This document shows, piece by piece, positions 9,684 through 21,278 of a stretch of DNA of 64,000 nucleotides (the stretch's first letter is position 1; each line of letters starts with the position of its first letter). The stretch comes from Gyrodactylus bullatarudis. Lineage: Eukaryota; Platyhelminthes; Monogenea; Gyrodactylidea; Gyrodactylidae. The stretch spans positions 1 through 64,000 of the forward strand of contig SSNU01000072.1 in NCBI GenBank assembly GCA_012064415.1. The letters are read 5' to 3'. The notes under the pieces are model-generated. The model saw nothing but the letters and a program-made list of their open reading frames with translations, made no database searches and had not been told where the DNA came from. A program made the translations under genes and the position numbers.

Positions 9684-12497
9684 TGTTACGTGCAATGTAG
9701 AAACTAAAAACAGTGTATACTGTTCGCTCAGTGTATACACTGCTCGTTTGCATGAACAATGTAGAAACTGAGTTTACTATTAGAAAAATAGTATATTCAA
9801 ATAAAGAACAAGCCACAATTTTTGGGCCGGCTCAAGAGAAACTAGAGTCTTTATTTTGGAAATATGTAAGAAAGAGACATATTTAAAACCATATACGTAT
9901 TTCTTAAAGCATCATCAGTGGCATTGCTTTAAAAATGATAAAAGTTAAAAGATTCATTCAAGATAATAATTTACAAATAATGAAAGAAATAGTAAAAGTT
10001 GAAGAAAATTAGAATAAATGTAAGCTGAAAAAACACCAAAACTCAAGTGATTGATTAAATTAAATTTACATTTAAAAAGGCATGAAAATTTATTCTTGGA
10101 AGAGCTCTTGCTTTGATTTTTGCATCTGTTACATGGTTGGCATTTTCAAATATTTTGACAAGTTTGAGAGATTTTTTAAAATCACAAATCAATCTTTCGA
10201 TGCCTTGAGTGTTTGAGCACAGCGATGGCAAGTTGAGAGCTCTTTTTTCAATGAAATTTATGCCTTGAAGAATAGTTGGAACACAATACTGTATTTGATT
10301 AAAATCCACCATCTCGTAAAAGCTATCAGCATTGAAGTTTAGCTGTGGATTTGCATAAACTCTCAATCCATTAACAGCATTACCAAGTAGTCTTTGTGCT
10401 TCTTCCCTTATTGGCAAATCTTCACTTCTCGACATTGATAAAAGAATTATTTCAGGATGTGCCATGAATGAATTGCTCTGTAGAGCTATTTTGCCAAGTT
10501 GTCTAATAACTGCATGTGGGAAATTTTCAACTCGAATCATAATGTTGTAAAAGTTTGCCGGTGCATCATAGATAGAAGACTTGTGTCTTACTTCAAAAGA
10601 ACTTGGAACGTACACTTGAACAACAAATTCTGCCATCATTCTGAGTCTTGTTGATGGATTTTTTCTTGAAACATATAACCTCAGTATTCTACTGGCTAAT
10701 ATAGTCCATCGTGAATGACAAAGAGTTCCGATAGAATTTTTTCTAATAAAATTTGATAGCTCTTCATCTTGAGGACCTCTGATAACAAATTTACAAATCT
10801 TGAACAAATATTTCTGCTCATGTCCAAGAGTATTCAACAAAATATACAGGATAGATGATTGCATGAATTGGTTGAAAATTAGCAATTGGGAAATTTTTAT
10901 CAACTTTTGCTAAGAGGCCTCCAAGTCTACCAGCAATTGTATTTGGTCCAGTTGTTCGTCCAATAAAATTAAATACAACATGCTTTAATAAATTTTTAAC
11001 TGAATGAATTAGACAAACGATTCTGAGAAGATTTCTGTTAAGAGTCCTTTCCATAAGTGATATTAATCCAACATTTGGACTCAAAATATTTAAAGCACCA
11101 TCACATGCAATTACCTGAAGAGATTGGACTGAGTTCGTATTTTGTAAGACAGGCATAACTGAATTTTTCATTGCTTCTCCAGTGATACGCTCATTCATAG
11201 GGATTGCTGTGACGAGTCTATTTGATGAGAATTCACTCAGAATAATAAAATCTATTTTTGAATTGTTATTGCGATATCTTGCTGTTTTTTTACCGGCAGC
11301 ATCAATTTTTAGATATTTTATAGTTTCAGGTATTTTTTGTTCAAAAATAGTTTTGTGCTTCAATGCCTCATTTCTTATTTTATATTCACTTAATTTTATA
11401 GCCGTTCCATGTTCTTGTAAAAAACCCATTTCAGAATTATAAGTGTTGATGATATCAACAGCTCCTCGAACACTGATCTCATATTGACACTTCTTTAAAT
11501 AGGTATTTGGACATGGAGTTTTATTGTATCTATTTGGTATAGGACTAGCAGATTCTATAGCCTGAGGAGGTGATGGATCTTGAGGAGGAGGAGTAGGGGC
11601 TTCTGCAATAGCTTCTTCCTGTACTTGATTTACCGGTTGGACAACATCTTGTTCTACAGGGACTGGTTGCAGAGGAAACATTTCATTGATTACTTGAATC
11701 TCGACTCTACCTTGATTTTCGTCGAACTCATCTATCTCATTGATATAGTTGTTTATTGACATGTTTCTATTGCCATTTTGATCAGCCAGAAAACGAATCA
11801 TTATATCATGATGAGAATTATTAATATATGAACAAGGCTTACTTTTTTGGCTGTAAGAACGTCTCTTGGCAAATAACACTTGCAAGTCAAAGCAGGAAAT
11901 AATTTTTTCCATTCTTGTGATTCTTCCTTTCTGTTTTTGGATAGATTATTTCTTAATTCCAACAGGGAATTGAGCTGCTTCGTTAAATTTGTTCGAGGAA
12001 GAATATCTATTTTACTTTTCCCGAATATCTCTAGAACTTTGTCAATAGTAAGCTTTCGGAATTCTTTAAAATTTTTTCTATCTCCCTGATCACGAAGATA
12101 CAAGAAATGTTTAACAACATCAATGTTAAGAGGAAGCTTGTCTTCAGTTAATAATCCGGGTTTATAGAAGGATTCTGAATTTTCTTGAGCTATTTGATTG
12201 TTCATTTCTTTGTAACTTTATTAATTTTTTAATAAATTTATAATTTAAAACAAAATTGATTCCTTTAATTTAACTGATTTTATTGTTTTGAAAAATCAAA
12301 TTTTATTTTTGATATCAAAAATATTATTTTAGAATTCGGAACTCGGAAACTTTAGTATTTTACTATATATTCTGTTTAAAGTAAAGAGAATATGATAATT
12401 AACAATATTTTAGAATCCCGCCCGGAATTTCCTATGTTTTGAAATTTTCATCGAGGTATACTATACACTGTTTTTAGTTTCTACATTACACGTAACA
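9684..12497 (-). mobile_element. DNA transposon 'T' with TGTTAC ends and TATA target duplication
   Basis: The termini are inverted repeats of about 40 bp with one mismatch, beginning TGTTACGTGCAATGTAGAAA on the left and TGTTACGTGTAATGTAGAAA on the right when read inward. TATA flanks both ends (9680-9683 and 12498-12501). Inside the left end are further GTGTATAC dyads. The element is 2.8 kb and carries one transposase-like gene on the minus strand, broken by two frame changes. The ends closely resemble those of non-autonomous elements A and B at 16.0-17.9 kb, so this looks like a degraded member of the family that mobilised them. I cannot assign it to a named superfamily with confidence. Confidence 0.85.
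10055..12205 (-). pseudogene. transposase-like gene of element T, frameshifted in two places
   Basis: Three overlapping open segments read in order: 12205-11801, about 11880-10818 and about 10903-10055. Together they give roughly 700 residues. The second segment has a Pro-rich linker, then an acidic-residue pattern suggestive of a DDE-type fold: KIDAAGKK, then IACDGALN...NVG, then VCLIHSVKNLLKH and GRTTGPNTIAGRLG. The third has HSRWTILASRILRLYVS and VYVPSSFEVR. The spacing resembles a widespread unnamed invertebrate family that reads GDGTNVN...GG, CxLHANELPLRH, TSGP and HSRWLTxANRILRLYV. That comparison is from memory and needs a search. Junction 1, near 11864 at CAAAAAAG, is a -1 shift; junction 2, near 10880, is a +1 shift. 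No GT-AG intron repairs either in frame, so decay is the simplest explanation. Its place between the terminal repeats supports a transposition role. Confidence 0.75.
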
Positions 12498-12544
12498 TAT
12501 ATTAATTAATTATATATATTAGGGTAATACAAAATATTTTTTTG

Positions 12545-13385
12545 GCGATTTGTTAAGAGTTAATTCAAAATTAGCGCATATTTTTCAAATAAATTCCAAA
12601 ATTAGCAGATTGAAAAATTAAGATTATTCACAATAAAAAGGTTATTTGCCTAATTAATATTATAATATTTATTAGGTAAATTATAATAATTTTTTTTAAA
12701 CTGTAGTTGCTATAGTTTTCATGTTTATTGAGTTTGTTTTAAATAAGCAATACACTTTCTGTTCTGAATGTTAAGAAAACTAAAAAAAAACTTTAATGCT
12801 ATATTTAGCTCAAAAGTTTAGTTTTGTTAATATTTTAATTGATGAATATTTCCAGTTATCCGGACGTGTATGAAAATGTACGTTTATTTTTATCTAAGAA
12901 AGAATATTAGTTCTTCTTTCAGAAAAGTGGTTTCATTTTAATTTCTTTAAAACATAATTATGATTAGAAAAAGTGACCTGTCCCATATATGACCCTCTGG
13001 GGCTTTAAGAGTTAATGAAAAGTTTAGCTTTCAAGAAATCTCTTCAATAACTCATAACATCTCTTTTGAAGGGAGATAAACTTTCGTAAGTCTCCTTAAA
13101 TTTTTTATTAGAAATGAAGATTCCACAGAAAAAGCTCGATTATAATTGAAAAAAACAAATTCTGATTGGGAGAATCCTATTCAGGATCGAAATACATTTA
13201 CCAGGGTTTTGCTTATTTAAAATAAACCTCAATAAACCTTACTAATACAGTTTGAAAAAAATTATTATAATTAATAGAGGATGCAAATAATCTTTTTATT
13301 ATGAATAATCTTAACTTTGTAATCTGCTAATTTTGGATGGACACCTTTAAAGTGCGCTAATTTTGGAATTAACTCATCTGTTAAT
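12545..13385. repeat. inverted-repeat element, arms about 125 bp, spacer about 600 bp
   Basis: 12545-12670 and 13262-13385 are inverted copies at roughly 80% identity. Both contain AAAATTAGCGCA and CCAAAATTAGCAGATT in matching order. The spacer has no gene. Divergence of the arms suggests an old insertion. Confidence 0.65.
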
Positions 13386-13539
13386 TTGGACCCTTTTACA
13401 CAGAAAAGTAGATTGTCATATATGTAGTGAATAGACTCACAGATAAATGACAATATGACAATAATCCATCACAAAAAGTGATAGAGATTCAGAATCAGAG
13501 AAAAATGATCTAAAATTAGTTTTATAATAAAATTTATTA

Positions 13540-13640
13540 AAACTTAGGTCAATATTGGAATTCTCAGCCATGGTCATCCAAACGTTTCGACGGTGATTGT
13601 CTTCACACGCCTTCTTCAGTGGTACGACGAGTTTATCAAA
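13540..13640 (-). repeat. short repeat with hammerhead-ribozyme-like core, copy 1
   Basis: Read on the minus strand, the unit has CTGAAGA, then a helix GGCG(T)GTGA / TCACCGTC with loop AGACAA, then GAAAC. This order (CUGANGA, stem II, GAAA) is that of a hammerhead ribozyme core. Copy 2 is at 28807-28913, and a tail fragment is at 52127-52165. The upstream GTC before GTACCA could supply a cleavage triplet, but I cannot build convincing stems I and III. Hammerheads are known in terminal repeats of Penelope-like elements, which fits the element at 23-25 kb. Confidence 0.35.
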
Positions 13641-13645
13641 AACAA

Positions 13646-14190
13646 AATACTACTTATATACTTTCATGAATTCATCCCTATCAGTTTTGTCCAATCAGAT
13701 GAGAGAAAAGAATAATACAAGAGGCTGACCTATGATAATAAAGTATTGATAATCAGAAAAGAATAGGGGTATAATTTTTCATCAGATTTAATTTAATTTA
13801 ATTTTGGCAAAAGAAGGAATAATCAATCTTAGAATAAATTTTTGTTCTTGGAAACTATTTATTTGTCCAAGCCAACTATGAAGATCAGATATTTTCTTGA
13901 ATCAATTAAAAATACCTTGGATTGCTGTAGAAAATGTAATGTGTACACACTACTTAAAAGTAGTGGGATTTATTTTCGTGAAAAAATGCAATTTTTTAAA
14001 ACTTTGTTGTGTTGACATCACCCCTAGGAAAAGGTTTTATCTAAGAGAAATTTCACACCTAGATTCCTTAAATATTAAATAAATAAATATTAATAAATAT
14101 TAAAGCATCTCTATTTATGTAGGCATCTGTAAATTTTCGAAAAATTGGTCTTAAAAAGTTATCCCTACTGTTCAATGAAGAACATAAAGA
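13646..14190. other. intergenic, nothing recognised
   Basis: AT-rich sequence with no supported gene. Confidence 0.45.
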
Positions 14191-14193
14191 ACC

Positions 14194-14700
14194 TCAAGGT
14201 GGTAATAGAATACTTGAGTTATCGAGTATCCAATTTTCAACAACCAGCCAATCGATGTCTCCACCTTCGCCGTACATTTTGTAGAGTGAGAAGCTGTGTC
14301 TTGTTTGGAAACTCTGAGCCCAACCATTGCTTACTGAACAACCAAAGTCGAAAAAATTAGAAATCAATCTCAGCTCTGATTTCACGTCACAAATTCTTAT
14401 TGGCAGTTTATGTTTCAAGATTCAATCATTTCAATTGCTTTGTCATTGAGGTAGCCATATTTAAGATTTGGAACTCTGTGGTACTTGATATGGCCTTTGT
14501 TCTCATTCACAAACTTTTTGATTTTTCACTTGTCAGCAATCCATCTCACAAGACAATCTTCTGGGAAACATTCATCATGGGCCACCTTTTGATAATCTTC
14601 CATTTCACAGCGAATGTAGTTTTTTCTTCTGCCTCTTCATTATCTATAGAACTTTCGGTTCACAACTTTTTTGCAACACCATAGGCTCTCTCCATTTTTA
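14194..14700 (-). pseudogene. remnant of a Tigger/pogo-type transposase (CENP-B-like DNA-binding region)
   Basis: The minus strand at 14194-14418 encodes SNGWAQSFQTRHSFSLYK and YGEGGDID, which follow the CENP-B/Tigger helix-turn-helix pattern (SNGWLxRFKxRH...GExGD). Upstream, frames with stops read YQKVAHDECFPEDCLVRWIA and KIKKFVNENKGHIKYHRVP, interrupted several times. There are no catalytic DDE segments and no terminal repeats that I can see. It is a decayed fragment. The match is to family knowledge only. Confidence 0.5.
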
Positions 14701-15803
14701 TATTCTTCTAAAATTATTCAACATCTGTTTGTTAGCCTATCTTTGCGTCATACATCGATGACTCGTTTGTTTGTTTTGGGGATAAGACGAGCCCTCAAAC
14801 GTTTTAGGAGTTTGGAAAGAAAATTAGATTTTTGAACCTTAAAATAAATTTCTTGAGATTTTTGAAGTTAACTCGCGGGAAAACCATGATTGAGAGATTA
14901 TTAAAATACTAGACTGATCCAATCAGCGAAAAAAAAGGTCTTTCGTATGGTATTAATTTCAATAAAATATAATTTTTTGAGCATTTTTCAGTTAAAGTTA
15001 TGACTTTTAAGTAGTCTGAGGATTCTTTTTTGGATTTTGAAAAAGGGGCAGAGAGGAGGGTACACTTTTCTACATCTACTACACAGGTCAGCCTGTATAT
15101 TAAATTCAAAAATTTTGTTGTTCTGATACCCATAAATCCCATTTTCCCTAAATTCTTTAAAACGCATTAAAATTTTCAGAAAATGATGAGAATATGTAGT
15201 GAAGGGATTTTAGATAACTATCAGAGTAATTCCCTTCCGAAAAGTCATACAGATTGCTCAAAAACGTGGATTCCAACTAATATAGTAGCAATATTCATTA
15301 AAAATTTGTTGGCGTGCATTTAAAAATTGTGAGATGTTGTATATCAGAATAAATTTTAAAATATCTTATTAAATAGGATTTTTTTCTCAAAAGTTAATTC
15401 TCTATCGAATGAGCAAATAGCCGAAAAAGTTGTAAAAATTTGATTTGATCCAGTTCGAATGTTCGCAAATATCCCTAGTAATCAGTTAGAAATTAAAGAA
15501 TACCAATCTTAGCAAGGATTTATTAATTTCAAAGATATAGAACCAACTGGAAAACTACATTCTTTAAAATTAGATAAGATAAAATTAATTTTTCCATATC
15601 ATGGTGGAATTGAAAATTATGTATAAAGATTGACATTTCGTAATTTCCTGAAGATCATAAACTAGCGAATTAATTATTTTTTCCATGTTGTTATTTTTAA
15701 TTTATTCAATATTTTATAATATATTGAATATTTTATAAAACTTGAGTGAATAAAAATATTCAAATAAATTAGATTTTTTAATCAATCTTGACAGTTTAAT
15801 TTG
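14701..15803. other. intergenic, nothing recognised
   Basis: AT-rich sequence without supported genes. Fragments near 15130-15200 faintly resemble the interior of the 8171-8631 repeat (CCCATTTTCCCTAAATTCTT). Confidence 0.4.
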
Positions 15804-16014
15804 TATATGTTACAGTATATTCTTAAAATTAGTTTCTTATAAATATCCTAGTATAATCTTAAGACCAGTACACAACTAGTAAATACTTAGAATAATTTAA
15901 ATTTAAAGTATATGCTATTTTCGTACTGAGCTCTGCATTATTTTCTTATTCAAATGTTCCAAGAAATTATCAGCAGAATTGGTCACATTTATTTTTACCG
16001 ATATACACTGTATA

Positions 16015-17902
16015 TGTTACGTTCAAAGTGGAAACTCGTACAGTGTATATGTTACAATTAATGTGGAAACTCCCCTCAGTGTATACACTGACCGTCAGTG
16101 TGTACACTGATGACCAAAACCATCAATGTGTACACTGAGTTTCGCCTTTGAGGGTCATAACCGACAGTGTATAGTATACACTGATCGTCAATGTGGAAAC
16201 TCGAGTGTACACATTAATCGTCAGTGTGTACACTGATTTTGTGTGAATACATCAATATGGAAACTAATCTATTTCTCACCTAGAAAAAGATTTTTAGGAT
16301 AATATTTTCGTTATAACACTAAATAAGTATTTTTTCATAAGTATTCGCAACCTGTGAGTAGTCAAAACTCAAACTTCTCGAATTATCTTTTTATAGAACT
16401 TAACTTGACGATGGTTCCTCACAAGAAATCAAGACCAAAGCTATAAAGATGATTAAAAACAAACTGCAGGAAGTAGCAAAGAAGGGACAAATATGACCTC
16501 GAAGATTCCGGAGATTGACTCAAAAAGACTCTTCAAATTTGATCGATTTCATCACTCACAAAGACCTCTTTAGTCTTTACTAGATAGAAACCATAGTTGG
16601 AGTAATATAAAGCTTATTTTCAAGAGGCCAGTTGAGTATTCTGGGGGAATTTTTATATCAGCGACATATGCGATATAAGATCTTAAGTGAAATTAGGATC
16701 AAACAGCAGATATTATGGTATGCTTCGATGCTATAAAAGCAAGTGATGCAAATGTCGAAGGGATAATGTTTTGTGTCACTCTAGGTACCATGCATTAATA
16801 AATAATGCTTATATTCTTCCATAATTTAATTAATAGTTAAGTATTCTATCTTAAAATCTTTTTCTAGGTGAGAAATAGATTAGTTTCCACATTGATGTAT
16901 TCACACAAAATCAGTATACACACTGACGATTAATGTGTACACTCGAGTTTCCACACTGACGGTCAGTGTATACATTGAGGGGAGTTTCCACATTGATTGT
17001 AACATATACACTGAACGTACAGTGTATACACTGTACAACTAATTGGTCGATGTGGAAACTCGGTGTACACATTGAACGGTTGATGGTGTACACTTTGAAT
17101 ATACTGATTAAACGTACAATGTGTACTATTAACTTTATGTTCGGGAAATAAGTCTCATCTATTTTAATTATCTTTAAGTCTTTTAATTTAAGAAAAGTTC
17201 GAATATAATATTCATTTATTTGTTATTCCATGAAAAACTTTTATAGGACCTAGAATTGCAAAAAACTTTATTTCTTCTGCATTTCCCCTTATTTGATAGA
17301 CATTCAGTGGCACAATCATACCTCAACATTCTTTGGCCCCATGAAAATGAGGCTTCTTTTGTGGCAGTTTGGATAGAATCTCTATGAGAAATCCTTCAGG
17401 GACTTCTTTGCGATTTTCAAGAGGTTCTCATCTTCATTTAATAGCATTTTGGATGACCTGACTTTAGTGATAAGATTTTAATATTCCGTATTGTTAAGTC
17501 TTGACGAATTTTGGGTTGATAACTTGAAACTATATTAAGTGAGAAACCTACACCTTTTTGACGCATTGTAGAGGTTTCTCAAATTAAGACTTATAGGTTA
17601 CATAAGACGAATACGTAAGACGAAAACACTTACTTTTTCTTACTTGAATGCACACAGTTGATATCTGCATGGGATTATTGGAAACTGCTATTTATACAAC
17701 AAAATTGGACTTGAAACTTGTAATTCAAGATTTTAAAAAAAATTCCAGTGTTCACATTGTACGTTTAATAATTATATTCAAAGTGTACACCATCAACCGT
17801 TCAATGTGTACACCGAGTTTCCACATCGACCAATTAGTTGTACAGTGTACACACTGTACGTTCAGTGTATACACTGTACGAGTTTCCACTTTGAACGTAA
17901 CA
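16015..17902. mobile_element. nested element 'A' (TGTTAC ends, TATA duplication)
   Basis: Both termini read inward as TGTTACGTTCAAAGTGGAAA and continue identically for 35 bp or more. TATA flanks both sides (16011-16014, 17903-17906). The ends carry a run of GTGTACAC/GTATAC dyads and GTGGAAACT blocks. Element B interrupts A 31 bp from its left end. Without B, the element is about 0.93 kb. It has no coding capacity and depends on a transposase elsewhere, plausibly that of element T, whose ends share TGTTACGT and GTAGAAACT/GTGGAAACT. Confidence 0.85.
16050..17004. mobile_element. innermost element 'B' (TGTTAC ends, TATA duplication)
   Basis: A 955-bp element with inverted ends TGTTACAATTAATGTGGAAA (left) and TGTTACAATCAATGTGGAAA (right, read inward). 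Its sub-terminal 250 bp (16090-16300 against 16860-16990) are also inverted, with repeated GTGTACACTG palindromes. It interrupts element A: CAGTG-TATA on the left and TATA-CACTG on the right rejoin to CAGTGTATACACTG, which A carries elsewhere. This fixes the insertion as exactly between TATA copies. It is non-coding. Confidence 0.88.
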
Positions 17903-17981
17903 TATATATTATACTGTCAATCAGCAAAGGGTCTTCGTAGAATGTTTTGATGTATGCTTCGGTCTATAATATAAATTTATT

Positions 17982-18124
17982 TATAAAGTTTTACATTGAG
18001 ACGTAAAAATGTTTATGCTGTTAAAATAAATCTGATGAGGCAACTTATCTACAGTGTAAATGACAATTACTAATTACATTGTATGTATTATAAAAACTCG
18101 TCCGTCTCAATGTAAAACTTTACA
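17982..18124. mobile_element. 143-bp MITE inside element F
   Basis: 20-bp inverted ends TAAAGTTTTACATTGAGACG bound the unit; the right end reads CGTCTCAATGTAAAACTTTA. There is no coding capacity and no clear target duplication apart from a possible TA. Confidence 0.7.
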
Positions 18125-19429
18125 TGTGTAGGTAGGGGCTGGATATTTACATCTAAACATTCCCCTATAAATGAGAATCTCTTTCTCATTCCGCTATACG
18201 TGAAGGCCCTTGTGTTGAGAGAACAAAACAAGAAATTCAACGTTAACAGGTTGGATCAAAATTGGCACAAGCGAATGGAGTTCAAATAGCCAAAAATTAT
18301 TCATTACATTCAAGTATCAAAGCTACTCCTTATATAGCAATTCTCGTAATAGCGATTAATTTCTATTTTTCTTATCAAAAAGTAACAGAGCCAACGGGTA
18401 CACGTTATCTTCAACCTTATCCTCAGAGGATCCAGAACCAGAAATTGAAGACCTCTTCATTGACAAATATTTATTGAAAATAACCAAAATTGAATGTCAA
18501 GGCTGTTTAAAAAGTTATTCTGCATAAAACGCTTTCAGATACGGGAAAACGATTGCCTGAGCCTGATGTAGGTACGAGTGTAAAGCTAGTTACTATGAAG
18601 ATGGGATTTTTGTGAAAACAAGAAAAAATGAATTTTTTTTGCGATAATATTTAGATTCAGGGGGGATTAGGATGAAATGTTATTTACAGATGATGGATGT
18701 AGGACTCTAACTAATGAAAATAAGCACACACATAACAGTTTCATTTTGGGGGTCTACGTACAAAGAGCCTAATAACCCCAGAAATTTTGTTTTATTGGAT
18801 ATTTTTCGATCAAATCATGATATTATTCGAAACAATAACCTTTGATCAAACGTTGAATTTATCAAAGATTTCGAATCTGAACCTTTCAATACAACCCCTT
18901 TATTATGTCCAGGATCTCCTCTTGCTCGATCCAATTCAGGGATTTTCGATAGTAAATTCGTACCTTCGTCAAAAATGATTTTTTCAAATTCTTGTTCTGG
19001 ATCCTTCGAAGATAACTTGTACCCTTTGGCTACATTAATTTTCGATTAGCAAATTGAAATTGATTGCTCTTTCGAAAACTGCTTTAAAAGGAGTAGCTTT
19101 GATTCCTAAATGTAATTGATGATTTCTGATTCCTTGAACATGAATGGAATCATGACTCCATTCGTGTTACCTGTAAGCTTGAAGTGAATGTCTTGGCTTG
19201 CTCTCTCAAATTCTGAAAAATCTCTATTTGAGTGGTTGTTTTCAAATCGGACTATACAATAAAGTGAAAGTATCTTGAAACTTCTGAAAAAGAAAAAAGA
19301 CTGACAAGGCCATGACGAAATTGGTAAAATTTAAATTATTTAAAGGATTTACTAGTTTTGTACTGATTTTAAGATTATACTAGGATATTTATAAAATAAC
19401 TAATTTCTAGAATATACTATAACATATCG

Positions 19430-19459
19430 CTGCACGGAGTTTCTACTTTGAACGTAACA
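19430..19459. mobile_element. solo right end of an A-type element
   Basis: The stretch ends GAACGTAACA followed by TATA, and reads inward TGTTACGTTCAAAGTAGAAA, nearly identical to the end of element A. It begins five bases after the right end of F, so F may have landed in, or replaced, an older A copy. Confidence 0.65.
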
Positions 19460-19463
19460 TATA

Positions 19464-21278
19464 TTTTGTTTGAATCTACATTTTGTATTTGAGTATATTA
19501 TATGATATCTACTTGTAAGTATATAGATGAAAATAGAAATTAATACTTTTACTAAAATTTCGATTAAGATCTAAGTAATATTAGTTCTCCCAATATACTT
19601 ATAGCTTGTATCTCAATTTAATGACTAATTTGGACTAAGCAAACAGATGGTAATATTTCAATTTAATAATACAATAAAACGTCATAATTATATTCAAAAA
19701 TCTTATTCAAGTTAATTTGGGTGTTAAACTGTGATGGGTAAATACCAACTTGAATTTTTACCTATACCAAAAGAGACTAGATAGATATCAATAATTTTTT
19801 CAAGGGATTGATCAGGGATTAAATTTCCTACAAAATATTATTTCTTGATTTTTCACCGAAATCATTTTAACATTCAAAATAATGCTGGTCTCAAAGAAGA
19901 TTTAACTCCCTCTGATTCAGGAAGTACATTTGGGAAATTGAGTAAACTTATTACAGTCATTTGCCAACCTTGTTCATGAAACGGCGATAAAATATTCGAT
20001 ATTTTTTTGGTCTATTCATGTTCTATTCCTACTAAAATACATTGAATAACATGAAAGCTTGTGAGATTAACGAAAAGTGGTGGTTGATGTGCTATATGCA
20101 CATGAACAGATTTTACGGGAAGCTCTATCTTGCATCATAAATGCAATTTCTTTGATTCCAATAATAAAAAAATTCCCTTCTTAGTTTCAGTCTTCAAGAA
20201 GAAGTAAAGAAGTAGAAGAGTAAAATACTTGAACTTGGTGTTAAATTAACAATGTCAATGGAAAGCCTAATCTGAAATTTCTATTCCTAAATTTCGGAGC
20301 TATCTATAGTGATAACTTATCACTAATAAGTTATTACTGTACTAAAAAAATCATAATTGATTTAATTTGCAAAACTTTTGCGATCCGGTTTCAGAATGTT
20401 AACTTAAAACTTTTTAGGTTAAAATTTTATGAAGATTTCAAATTTATGCGCATTTTTCGTCTTATCTCATTGTTGTATGAGCGGATAAGCAGAACTACAA
20501 TTACAACACTCATAAAACTTTTAAGACTGACCCCGTGATCCATATCAAAATTAGGCTCACTCTATAACTTGTTTATAAATCGATGAAGTATCTAAAAAAT
20601 TTCTTTTCTATGTTAGTGAAACTTACAGGTTTATCTCTCTTTCAGTAAAATTTTAATCATCGATTTGCATGAACATGGTTAAATTCAATTTTTTTCATTG
20701 ATTTCTTTTTCAGGTAAAATATAATCTTTTTATGTTCAGATTCAGACTCGTCAAAAATCTTCGTTAAAATCTCACCAAAAAATTTAATAAACCTTGAAAT
20801 TATGAGTTCATAAATTACTTTTTCAAGCTAAGCTACTAAAGGGTAATCTGAGGATCAAATTTTTACAGTATTTGTTAATTTTGTAAACTCTCGACAACAG
20901 ATTCAAGGAAATAATGCGTTTTCTACGATTCATGATAAATTATTACAGCATTTTGTAAAAACTCTATTTCGATTTAAACAAAGATTTTCCAAATATGCCA
21001 GAGTAGATTAGTTATTAAAAAATCAAAGATCTATATTTATAAATATTAATCTAATAAATAAATATTATTTATTAGATCAAATTGATAGTTTAAGTTGAAA
21101 AGACATCAATAGTGCAAAATCCCCAAAAAATGCATGAGAAAAGCAGTGTAAATATCGGCTTTTGGATATTTTTATTGAAAAGGCATCCAAAGTAAGATTT
21201 TATTCTTAAGCCAAGCAACACCATGGTAACTCTATTAAAGATAAGCAGAAATAATGCTTTGTTGTTTGTGATGATCAC
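19464..21278. other. intergenic, nothing recognised
   Basis: AT-rich sequence without supported genes, RNA genes or clear element ends. Confidence 0.5.

Larger units (their letters stand above)
15808..19424. mobile_element. outer nested element 'F' of the TGTTAC group
   Basis: The left end TGTTACAGTATATTCTTAAA (15808) and the right end, read inward from 19424 as TGTTATAGTATATTCTAGAA, are inverted repeats extending about 75 bp and sharing TATAAATATCCTAGTATAATC. TATA precedes the left end; TATC follows the right end, one base off a perfect duplication. Element A, with B inside it, and a small MITE (17982-18124) sit inside. The remaining interior (about 18.2-19.3 kb) has no recognisable protein. 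The ends are more diverged than those of A and B, which fits F being the oldest layer. Confidence 0.7.

Noticed and set aside
11182..11442. 86-codon + frame
   Set aside because: It lies opposite the transposase-like gene of element T and has no feature of its own.
12517..12545. ATTAGGGTAATACAAAATAT as the left end of the 12545-13385 inverted element
   Set aside because: The right side lacks the matching end; it is a fragment of the 8171-type repeat abutting by chance.
16050..17910. Repeated GTGTACAC units resembling a CRISPR-like or satellite array
   Set aside because: Spacing is irregular, orientation flips at the centre and the repeats sit symmetrically in transposon ends; there are no spacers of constant length.
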